NCBI GenBank assembly: GCA_014896635.1
Contig: JADBKA010000011.1
Coordinates: forward strand, 1-38,924
DNA length: 38,924 bases
Reading direction: 5' to 3'
Source: Ktedonobacteraceae bacterium
GTDB lineage: Bacteria > Chloroflexota > Ktedonobacteria > Ktedonobacterales > Ktedonobacteraceae
Under the pieces are notes generated by a model. It made no database searches. It was not told the origin of the DNA and worked only from the letters and a program-made list of their open reading frames with translations. Within the stretch, counting starts at the first letter, position 1; every line of letters starts with the position of its first letter. The position numbers and the translations under genes are program-made. Positions 32,174 to 38,924 of the stretch are shown in pieces.

Positions 32174-32707
32174 TCAATATTTTATTAAGGCGAAGACGTC
32201 GTGTCCTTTGAGGTGTCTGCGACCCTTGAGGTAGGTCAGCTCGACCAGGAAAGCGATACCGGCAATATGCCCGCCCAGTTTTTCCACCAGTTCCATTGCC
32301 GCGGCGACGGTCCCGCCGGTTGCCAGCAGGTCGTCCACGATCAGCACGCGCTCGCCCGCTTTAATGCCGTCGGTGTGCATCTCCACCACATTCGTGCCGT
32401 ACTCTAGCGCGTACTCGACGCTCACCGTTCGGGAAGGCAGCTTGCCAAACTTGCGCACCGGCACAAAGCCACAGTTGAGCAGGTACGCCAGGGGAGCGCC
32501 GAAAATAAATCCCCGCGATTCAACACCTACAACGGCCTGAATGCCGGCACCGGCATAATGAGCGGCAATGCGCTCGATGGCAGAGCGGAATGCAGCAGCA
32601 TCCTGTAACAAAGGAGTGATATCCTTAAACATAACGCCCGGCTGCGGGAAGTCCGGGATATCACGAATCCGGTCTTCCAGCCGTAGAGGCTCAGATGTTG
32701 ATGACAT
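32174..32707 (-). CDS. apt: Adenine phosphoribosyltransferase
   Basis: The 177-residue product matches Apt over its whole length: IRDIPDFPQPGVMFKDITPLL at the start, VVGVESRGFIFGAPLA, and the PRPP-binding loop VLIVDDLLATGGT. It salvages adenine by joining it to PRPP, giving AMP and pyrophosphate in the cytoplasm. AAGGAGAAGG lies shortly upstream of ATG 32707. All catalytic motifs are present. Confidence 0.95.
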   Translation of the reverse strand: MSSTSEPLRLEDRIRDIPDFPQPGVMFKDITPLLQDAAAFRSAIERIAAHYAGAGIQAVVGVESRGFIFGAPLAYLLNCGFVPVRKFGKLPSRTVSVEYALEYGTNVVEMHTDGIKAGERVLIVDDLLATGGTVAAAMELVEKLGGHIAGIAFLVELTYLKGRRHLKGHDVFALIKY

Positions 32708-32757
32708 AAGCAGCCTTCTCCTTCGTTTGCAGTTCTCAGGTTTCTCTTACCTTTGCA

Positions 32758-33279
32758 TTATATCCCGGAAGGCGCTTGCTCTGCTGGAGCCTCAGCAGGT
32801 GGCAGTTGCGACGTGCAGTACATGCAGCGCGTGGCTTTGAGGGGCATACTGCTCAGGCAGAAAGGGCATTCACGGGTTGTCGGGGCTTCTGCCGCCTTTG
32901 GCAAGAAGCGGTCCTGCAATTTAGTAATAGGAAGGACAACAAAAAAATAGATCACTGCGGCCATAATCAGAAAACTGACCACCGCATTGAGAAATGCTCC
33001 AAGAGCAAAAACGCTCTTGTTGACGGTAAACGACCAGGCAGGGAAATTGAAGCCGCCAAAGAGGCCGATCAATGGCGTAATCAGATCTTTGACCAGCTCG
33101 TTCACCACACTGCTGAATGCTGCGCCGATCACGATACCAACGGCCAGATCTACCACGTTGCCGCGCAGGATAAATTTTCTGAACCCGCCGAGTGTCTCTG
33201 TGCCAACCTGCCAGCCGCGCGCTCCCAGGCCGCGCAAAGTATTCACTGTTTGCTCTCGATCAAAACGTCCCCGTTCCAT
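32758..33279 (-). CDS. mscL: Large-conductance mechanosensitive channel MscL with C-terminal zinc ribbon
   Basis: From ATG 33279 the product has 173 residues. The MscL core begins at GGFRKFILRGNVVDLAVGIV (about 31), with the pore helix GIVIGAAFSSVVNELV, the periplasmic loop, and the second membrane helix FLIMAAVIYFFVVLPI. The usual short cytoplasmic helix is followed by four cysteines, C138, C141, C152 and C155 (CPFC and CMYC), a zinc ribbon. About 30 extra residues precede the core. MscL opens under membrane tension to release solutes. AGGA lies five bases before the ATG; an in-frame GTG at 33306 is the alternative. Confidence 0.9.
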   Translation of the reverse strand: MERGRFDREQTVNTLRGLGARGWQVGTETLGGFRKFILRGNVVDLAVGIVIGAAFSSVVNELVKDLITPLIGLFGGFNFPAWSFTVNKSVFALGAFLNAVVSFLIMAAVIYFFVVLPITKLQDRFLPKAAEAPTTRECPFCLSSMPLKATRCMYCTSQLPPAEAPAEQAPSGI

Positions 33280-33320
33280 GAGTCCTGACTGATACTCCTT
33301 TATCACTAAATTTTGCCGCC

Positions 33321-33355
33321 ATGAAAGAAGGGAAGGTCACAGCAAAATGTGACCT
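33321..33355 (-). terminator. Intrinsic terminator of mutS2
   Basis: AGGTCACA (33334-33341) pairs with TGTGACCT (33348-33355) around GCAAAA. On the minus strand the stem is followed by TTCCCTTCTTTC, a T-rich tail. Confidence 0.6.
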
Positions 33356-33410
33356 CCTCTCCTGCATGTGTTACGAATCTGATGTACAGGTTCGCTCCAG
33401 AATCTGACTG

Positions 33411-35849
33411 TTACGCGCTGAGCGTGACAACCGTCACACCGTCACCGCCTTCGCGCGGTGGCGCGGGTGCGAACGATTTCGCCAGCGGATGATGCGAGAG
33501 TTGCTCTCGAATGGCGCTTCTCAGCGCGCCGGTTCCCTTCCCATGCACAATGCGGACGGTAGCCAGGCCGGCCAGGGCCGCGTTGTTCAGGTAGGCGTCC
33601 AGCTCTTCCAGCGCATCTTCGACACGCCAGCCGCGTATGTCCAGTTGCATAGCGACAGGCGCGCGCTCCTCCAGGCGCGGGATCGTGACGGTTCGTTCCC
33701 TGCCATCAGCGGCTGCTTTGCGCTTGCTTATGCGCTCGATATTATCAGCGTTCACACGCAGACGCAACGCTCCCATCTGCACTTCGGCTTCGCTGCGATC
33801 AGCAGAGAGGCCGACCAGTTCCGCCGTCTGGTTGAAGTTGAGCACGCGCACCGTATCGCCAATCTGCAATGGCCCTTCCAGCCGCTCGACTTCCGCCGCC
33901 TGCTGCGCCGGGCGACGCGGCTCAGGAACCGTTGTGATTTTTTCGTCAAGCTGGCGTGCGCGCTGGCGCATAGCACTCAACTGCTCATGCGTCAGGCCGG
34001 AGCGGCTGGCCTGGATCTTGATTTTTGCCAGTTGCGCCTGTACAGACTCCAGTTCGCGCCGCGCCTGAGCGCGCGCCTCATTGAGGATGCGCACACGCTC
34101 CTCTTCCAGTCGATAGCGTTCTTCTTCCAGTTGCTTGCGCTGATACTCAGCCTCAGCTCGTTCCATGCTCAGGTGGAAACGTTCGTCGGCTACCGCTTTG
34201 CGTTCGGATTGCAGCCCCTCAAGCAGACTCTCCATGCGCACACCGGCGCTCCCCAGGAACTCGCGCGCCCGCTCGATGATGCTTTCGTCCAGCCCAAGAC
34301 GGCTGGCAATCGCCAGAGCATTGCTGCGGCCCGGCAGGCCGATGCTCAGCTTATACGTGGGCGAGAGCGTCTCGATATCAAACTCGACCGAGGCGTTGAC
34401 GGCGCCCAGCTGCTCATAAGCGAACGCCTTGAGTTCGGAATAGTGCGTCGTCGCAACGGTTGATATGCGCCATTTGAGCAGGTAGGCCAGAATAGCGCGC
34501 GCCAGTGCCGAGCCTTCGCTTGGATCGGTGCCGGCTCCCAGTTCATCGAGCAGCACCAGGAAGCGCGCCTCTTTCCCGGCTCTGTCCAGCAGTTCCGCTG
34601 ACCTGACGCCGTGAATATCGGGCGTGCGCTGGCGCTGGATTTCGGCAATACGGCGCAGGATATCAATGATGCGGCTCAGATGCGACGAGAACGTGCTCAG
34701 ACTCTGCTCGATACTCTGCTCATCGCCAATATCGGCAAACACATCTTCAAAGACGGCGATTTCCGAATCATCGTCGGCAGGAATGAACAGGCCGGCCTGA
34801 GCCATCAGCGTCAGCAGGCCGACGGTCTTCAGCGCAACGGTCTTGCCGCCCGTATTGGGACCAGTGATGACCACCATGAAAAAGTCCTGGCCCATATGGA
34901 AGCTGATCGGCACGACTTTTCCCGTCAGCAGCGGATGACGCGCGTTGTGCAGTACGATACGACCCTGCTCATTCAGGCGTGGCGCGCTGGAGCGGGTCAG
35001 GCGGGCATAGCGCGCTTTGGCAAGATGAAAGTCGAACTCGGCCAGCAGCTCAACCGCCGCTTTGAGCGCCTCGGCCTCTCGTCCAATTTCGGATGAGAGC
35101 ACACGCAAAATGCGCTCAATCTCCTGCCGCTCCTCAATTTGCAACTCGCGCAATTTATTATTCAGTTCGACAATCACCAGCGGTTCAACAAACACAGTTG
35201 CACCACTACCCGACTGGTCATGGACGATGCCACGTACCTGGTTGCGCAGTTCGGCTTTGACAGGAATCACATACCGCTCATTGCGCATGGTGACGATCTG
35301 CTCTTGCAGCGCCGGGCCAAACTCGTTGACCAGCGTGCGCAGGCGGTCCTGGAGCCGCTGGTTAGCGCCGCGAATGTCGAAGCGCAGCTTGCGTAACGTC
35401 GGGCTGGCGGTATCCAGAATCTCGCCTTCCTCGCTGATCGTCTCTTCAATGCGGCGCACAAGATGGGGTCGCTGCGGGATAGCGGCGCCCAGGGCGCGCA
35501 GAAGCGGGAATTGCTCTGGATCGAGCTTTTCGAGCGCGCGCGTGACCACCAGCGTGCTGCGCAGCGTATCGAGCACCTCTACCAGATCTCGCGGACTCAG
35601 CACTCCCTCGCGGGCAGCGCGCACCAGTAAGGGGCGAATATCATGCGCGCCGCGTACACCCGTATCGGGGTGCTGATCCAGTAGCCGCATAGCCTCACTC
35701 GTGCAGGCCAGGCGGTGACGCGCTTCTTCGATATCGGGCGTCGGCTCCAGCGCCAGGACCAGCTCTTTGCTGGCAGAGAACGCAGCTTCCCCGGCTACTT
35801 TCGCCAAAATTTTTGGATATTCAATTGTATGTAAACTTTTTTCGTGCAT
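33411..35849 (-). CDS. mutS2: Endonuclease MutS2
   Basis: From ATG 35849 the product has 812 residues. It shows the MutS2 order: N-terminal core domains (LHTIEYPKILAKVAGEAAFS at the start), a clamp, the ATPase with Walker A GPNTGGKTVALKT (about 327-335) and Walker B LVLLDELGAGTDPSEG (about 428), a long coiled coil (about 500-620), and a C-terminal Smr domain with LDIRGW (about 736) and HGKGTG (about 769). MutS2 suppresses recombination and, in several bacteria, rescues collided ribosomes through the Smr part. The start is picked by similarity; no good ribosome binding site is seen, and in-frame ATGs lie upstream at 35882 and beyond. Confidence 0.93.
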   Translation of the reverse strand: MHEKSLHTIEYPKILAKVAGEAAFSASKELVLALEPTPDIEEARHRLACTSEAMRLLDQHPDTGVRGAHDIRPLLVRAAREGVLSPRDLVEVLDTLRSTLVVTRALEKLDPEQFPLLRALGAAIPQRPHLVRRIEETISEEGEILDTASPTLRKLRFDIRGANQRLQDRLRTLVNEFGPALQEQIVTMRNERYVIPVKAELRNQVRGIVHDQSGSGATVFVEPLVIVELNNKLRELQIEERQEIERILRVLSSEIGREAEALKAAVELLAEFDFHLAKARYARLTRSSAPRLNEQGRIVLHNARHPLLTGKVVPISFHMGQDFFMVVITGPNTGGKTVALKTVGLLTLMAQAGLFIPADDDSEIAVFEDVFADIGDEQSIEQSLSTFSSHLSRIIDILRRIAEIQRQRTPDIHGVRSAELLDRAGKEARFLVLLDELGAGTDPSEGSALARAILAYLLKWRISTVATTHYSELKAFAYEQLGAVNASVEFDIETLSPTYKLSIGLPGRSNALAIASRLGLDESIIERAREFLGSAGVRMESLLEGLQSERKAVADERFHLSMERAEAEYQRKQLEEERYRLEEERVRILNEARAQARRELESVQAQLAKIKIQASRSGLTHEQLSAMRQRARQLDEKITTVPEPRRPAQQAAEVERLEGPLQIGDTVRVLNFNQTAELVGLSADRSEAEVQMGALRLRVNADNIERISKRKAAADGRERTVTIPRLEERAPVAMQLDIRGWRVEDALEELDAYLNNAALAGLATVRIVHGKGTGALRSAIREQLSHHPLAKSFAPAPPREGGDGVTVVTLSA

Positions 35850-35882
35850 TATTTTGCAAAGATGAGTGCTCTGACATAACAT

Positions 35883-35956
35883 ATGCGCCTCGTCGAGGCG
35901 CATCTTGAGCAAGAAGCAACGCCGGGAAAAGGAGATTCGGGATACCCGGTAATCTC
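35883..35956 (-). promoter_or_regulatory. Two hairpins upstream of mutS2
   Basis: A 9-bp palindromic stem ATGCGCCTC-GTC-GAGGCGCAT (35883-35903) and a second hairpin with arms GAGATT (35932-35937) and AATCTC (35951-35956), containing CGGG/CCCG, lie 34-107 bases before the chosen start. They may be leader structures. No clear promoter was recognised. Confidence 0.35.
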
Positions 35957-36136
35957 TCTCTCCGAAAGTGCTTGCTAAAAAAAGTAGTAAAAAAACAAAG
36001 TAGAACGCTTGTAAGATATCACATTTTAAGACGTCTGGCAATAGCAGAGAAAAATTCGTCCAGGGGCAGCAGTCCCTTACAGATAGAGGTTTTTTGGAGC
36101 CAGAACATCGTGAGGCTCGCTACGACGCCTGATCTG

Positions 36137-37005
36137 TCAGCCTTCCAGCTTCTGCTTGCGCGGGAAGAGCCGCACGACGCCCGGTACAAAAAGCAGACCA
36201 AGCGTCAGCAGGCAGAGCACGCCCGCCGCCGTAAAAGGCGTTCCTGTATTGAAGGTGTAGAGCACCCAGATCGACGCGATCACCCCTTGCGTCGTTTGCA
36301 GGATAAGCTGAAGCCCGTAGGCCAGCATGAGCGGCGGCGTGAACAGTCCTTTGAAAGGCCCGGCGCTTTTACCGGCGAGGCGCCGCGCTCATCGCGCTCA
36401 CTGTGTTCGCTGTACTCCGCCGATCTCGCACGGCCCGGCAGCAGCAGCGTGGCGGCGATAGCCAGCACCAGCGAACCGCTGGCGACGAGAAACGAGGGCG
36501 TGTAACCGACCTGGCTTGCCAGCAGCGAACCGGCCACTGGACCCAGTAGAATGCTCGCCGCCTGGGCCGCGCTCAGCACGCCTAATGCTTCGCCCTGCCG
36601 CGATCTGGGCGCGATCACGTTCGCCAGCGCACGCGCCGGCGGTAGCACGCTCGCCGAAGCGATACCTTCCAGTCCGCGCAGCCCGATCAGCAGCAGCGGA
36701 TGCTGCACCGGGATGTAAGCCAGCATCAACAGCGCGTGTACCAGCAGTCCAACCCACAGAATCCTGCGATAGCCGAAGCGATCAGCTAGCCAGCCCATCG
36801 GCGGCGAAGCCACAAAGCCGGCCAGCAGAAATACCGACGTCATCAGCGCAATCTCCACGCTTGACGCGCCCAGTTCGCGTCCGTATAACGCGCGCAGCGG
36901 CATGATAAAGCCCAGTCCCATAAAGGATATGCCCACGACGAGAATGAGCATCAACATCGCCGGTGTGTAGAGTGCTTCGCGTCCCCCTCACGTTACAGAT
37001 CGCAT
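36137..37005 (-). pseudogene. Decayed MFS transporter gene
   Basis: The reading frame from ATG 37005, which follows GAGGAAG, hits TGA after five codons (36988-36990). It then continues in frame into a clear MFS N-half with six membrane segments and the motif GWLADRFGYRR. Near 36350 the frame shifts: APG-LSKDCSRRR should read on as PFKGLFTPPLMLAYG, which is found in another frame to the stop at 36137. Only about two further membrane segments follow, so roughly four of the usual twelve are missing. A stop, a frameshift and a deletion together make an inactive gene likely. Without repair, a 225-residue half transporter (36280-36957) could be made. Confidence 0.7.
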
Positions 37006-37164
37006 AAATAGACTCGCTTCCTCTCTTCGCTCTGTTCTGATGTACGCAATTGCTTAGCATTGTACCACCACCGGACGAGTTTATTGAAATGCGAACCGAT
37101 CTGCGGTTCGCACCCACAACCATTGTGGCAGAAACCTGTCTCTAAATAAAACGGCGAAAGTGCT

Positions 37165-37221
37165 GCGGAAAATGGGGGCCAGGGCGACAAGGAGACCGGG
37201 CGAGGGTCGCCCCTCCTATCA
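37165..37221. repeat. Diverged copy of the dispersed repeat
   Basis: GGGGGCCAGGGCGAC followed by a spacer and GGTCGCCCCTCC keeps the start of the core and a GGGCGAC/GTCGCCC stem, but the loop is longer and changed. Confidence 0.4.
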
Positions 37222-37256
37222 CGGGTTTCCCGCAAGTATTTTGCCGGATCATCTAG

Positions 37257-37382
37257 CTTCGCAAAAATCCTTATAGCTATGGCTCTTTAGATATCGTCTG
37301 GGTGCTGCTCGGATTGCTGGCAACGTTCCTGGCCTTCCTCGTCATCGGCGTTCAGACGTTCCGCAGGCGCGTCGTGAGTTAG
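37257..37382 (+). pseudogene. C-terminal remnant of an ABC-2 type permease
   Basis: Forty-one codons ending in TAG begin KNPYSYGSLDIV and continue as one hydrophobic segment (VWVLLGLLATFLAFLVIGV) and a basic end FRRRVVS. NP-x-SYG followed by a last membrane helix and FRRR is the usual end of ABC-2 permeases. No start codon is possible, since a stop lies just upstream. It is a fragment left by deletion, next to the MFS pseudogene. Confidence 0.5.
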
Positions 37383-37410
37383 AGAGCTGCCCGTCATTGA
37401 CGGGAACGAT

Positions 37411-37438
37411 TTGAATATCAGGGAAGCGGCATTATAAA
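37411..37438 (+). promoter_or_regulatory. Promoter of the TcmP-like gene
   Basis: TTGAAT (37411-37416) and TATAAA (37433-37438) are separated by 16 bases. Transcription would start near 37445, about 25 bases before ATG 37470. Confidence 0.5.
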
Positions 37439-37469
37439 CTCGGCTCTCCTATGTTAAAATACCTTCAGG

Positions 37470-38849
37470 ATGAGCGACTTATGGACCAGCTTAAATAATC
37501 CTGATGATCAGCAGCAAACAACTACAACGCCGCCAGCACGAGCAGCGCGCACACGCTCCGCCGCAGCGAGCGAACGCGCTATCATCTCGTCGCTGCGCGA
37601 GTGGCTCTTGCAGGACTACGCCGCCGCATACTGCCGCTCTCTTGCGGCCATGCGCATCTTTCGCCGCTGCTACTGGATCGACGCCCTGGGTATAGGCACC
37701 ACAAGATCTGTCCCCACCGCCACGCCCCCCGGCGCAATTGCGGAACTGAACAATCATGCCGCATCTGATGAGGCCGGCACAGGCGCAACAGAAGAGCCGG
37801 GAAACAAACGTGGACGCAAGAAAAACGGCGAGCAGGCAATCCCGCCGGCCCTCCAACCCATCGTGAACCTCTCTCAGCAGTTGCAGCAGGAGAGCCGACC
37901 GATCACCCTCTACGGCCTCATCTTCGAGGCCGGCAGCAGCAGGCGCAGGAAGAAGCGCACAACAGCGCAACGGGTGACGCTTCCCAGAGAGAGCGCGTTG
38001 CTGCCTACAAGCTGGCTGGAAGCCGGGTCCGCCCTGTTACAGGAACTGGAGCACGCGCCAGCCATCTTTCTGCTGAATCCCTTCGGCGCCGCCACGTTCA
38101 CCTGCGACGATCTCGCGCCACTCTATCAGCGCACCGTACCAACCGAACTCTGCCTCTTTGTCGCACACAAACAGGTCGAGACGCTCCTACGCTCAGCCAG
38201 GCGCAACGCGCAGAACGCAGCAATCCTGACAGGACTGGCGCGTAGTGACCGCTGGAAAAGCCTGCCGCTCACAGAGGAAGACATGAGGCCGGCAGTCGAT
38301 GGCTGGCTCGATCTCTTCATTTCCGCGATGCAGCGCCACTTTCTGCTGCCCGTGCAGCGCATCGAACTGGCGCTCCAGGCCGGTCGCGCACGCATCGAGA
38401 ACGTCCCCTACACACTGATCTTCGCCACTCGCCGACAGGACAGCTTCGCCAGCATGAACGACGCGGTGTATCGCTATCGCCAGCGTCTGCAAGAGCAGAG
38501 CAGGTACGGCGTGCTGGCCGAAGACTGGTTCACAGCACAGGAACAGGAGCGGCACAGAGAGGCGCTCCAGCAGTTGCAGCAGCATATTCTCCAGCAGGGG
38601 AGAGCACAGCGCATCCGGCGCTGGCCTGATCTGCGCCAGATAGCACTCGCTGCCAGCTTCGGACAATTTCTGCTGCAAGATTATGACCTGCTCATTCGAC
38701 GATTGCTGCTGGCTGGAGAGGTGCGCTGCGAATGGCGACAATCCCCGCCTGCCGCTGAAGAGGAGCGTATCCCCGGCAACGACGACACCCTGATCTGGAG
38801 TACCGGTAGCCGCCAGAGGTACACGCATCCTCTGAGGCGGGGTCGCTAA
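37470..38849 (+). CDS. Divergent three-Cys-motif partner (TcmP)-like protein
   Basis: The 459-residue product is not closely recognised but follows the TcmP plan. An N-terminal helix and strand with FRRCYWIDALGIG recalls YIDxFAGxG. A central IFLLNPFGAATFTCDDLAPLY is followed by TELCLFVAH, with RWKSL about 40 residues later, and YTLIFATRRQDSFASMNDAVY comes after that. The C-terminal tail LLIRRLLLAGEV resembles a winged helix. A long Arg/Lys/Glu-rich insertion (about 95-130) is unusual. The glycine motif is degenerate, so methyltransferase-like binding is doubtful. TcmP proteins occur beside a three-Cys protein in mobile or defence loci; no such partner is in the window. ATG 37470 is the only possible start, with AGG touching it. 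Confidence 0.5.
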   Translation: MSDLWTSLNNPDDQQQTTTTPPARAARTRSAAASERAIISSLREWLLQDYAAAYCRSLAAMRIFRRCYWIDALGIGTTRSVPTATPPGAIAELNNHAASDEAGTGATEEPGNKRGRKKNGEQAIPPALQPIVNLSQQLQQESRPITLYGLIFEAGSSRRRKKRTTAQRVTLPRESALLPTSWLEAGSALLQELEHAPAIFLLNPFGAATFTCDDLAPLYQRTVPTELCLFVAHKQVETLLRSARRNAQNAAILTGLARSDRWKSLPLTEEDMRPAVDGWLDLFISAMQRHFLLPVQRIELALQAGRARIENVPYTLIFATRRQDSFASMNDAVYRYRQRLQEQSRYGVLAEDWFTAQEQERHREALQQLQQHILQQGRAQRIRRWPDLRQIALAASFGQFLLQDYDLLIRRLLLAGEVRCEWRQSPPAAEEERIPGNDDTLIWSTGSRQRYTHPLRRGR

Positions 38850-38855
38850 ACAAAA

Positions 38856-38924
38856 AAGGGGTATTGCCAGGGGGAACACCGGGCATGGGGACACCCGGCG
38901 CTTTAGCAACACCCCTCATTATAG
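38856..38924. terminator. Palindromic region after the TcmP-like gene
   Basis: GGGGT (38859-38863) and ACACCCC near 38913 can pair across an interior with CCGGG-CATGGGGACAC-CCGG. It resembles a diverged repeat copy and would act as terminator. The window ends here. Confidence 0.4.

Noticed and set aside
33489..34463. Plus-strand open frame of 324 codons opposite mutS2
   Set aside because: It is a shadow of the mutS2 coding frame; MutS2 motifs are complete on the minus strand.
37451..37498. Fifteen-codon frame overlapping the start of the TcmP-like gene, as a leader peptide
   Set aside because: It has no ribosome binding site and no regulatory codons or attenuator structure; chance is the simpler explanation.
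1..38924. tRNA, rRNA, CRISPR array, intact transposase or prophage genes
   Set aside because: No T-loop signature, rRNA segment, regular spacer-repeat array, transposase motif or phage structural gene was seen on either strand.

Overview
The window reads as chromosomal DNA of a GC-rich, monoderm-like bacterium, most probably a Chloroflexota of the class Ktedonobacteria. This rests on gene content, not on a marker gene: XRE regulators with TPR tails, a complete System I cytochrome c maturation (ccm) operon whose CcmE has Cys in place of the heme-binding His, an FHA/TIR-like fusion, an MscL with a zinc ribbon, a zinc-type anti-sigma factor, and many GC-rich palindromic intergenic repeats. No rRNA, tRNA, CRISPR array or intact insertion sequence was seen.

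Layout. 1-4436: a plus-strand block of exported proteins (CopC-CopD-YtkA copper protein, Asp-box lipoprotein, YVTN beta-propeller). 4507-7184: a two-gene ABC exporter on the minus strand with a good promoter and an embedded palindrome. 7185-9582: remnants, repeat elements, a WrbA-like flavodoxin and a divergent, unusual GIY-YIG/XRE/MarR fusion, with a nested palindromic operator between them. 9663-14788: a regulatory island in which two XRE-TPR paralogues flank a sigma-like gene and its zinc anti-sigma factor. 15461-17727: rsmI and a convergent FHA/TIR-like gene. 17848-26806: a long minus-strand operon, tlpA/ccmG - copD-like - ccmE - ccmF - ccmH - ccmI-like - unknown membrane protein - ccmA - ccmB - ccmC - ccmD - DUF3054. 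27130-31179: a PfpI/DJ-1 protein, a membrane-tethered receiver, a kinase-receiver-DNA-binding hybrid and a zinc-ribbon membrane protein. 31344-33279: a structured leader, a nitroreductase, apt and mscL. 33411-35849: mutS2. 36137-37382: decayed transporter genes. 37470-38849: a divergent TcmP-like protein.

The genes fit together best in the ccm operon, where heme export (CcmABCD), heme chaperoning (CcmE), thiol reduction (CcmH, TlpA) and heme ligation (CcmF, CcmH/I) are encoded with overlapping stops and starts. An 18-of-22-base motif occurs both upstream of that operon and between the hybrid kinase and the receiver gene, which suggests a regulatory link. The most unusual items are the GIY-YIG/XRE/MarR fusion with its nested operator, the family of multi-hairpin repeats (two copies with MITE-like inverted ends), and the branched RNA-like leader before the nitroreductase. 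Everything here was read by eye; no database search or folding program was run.
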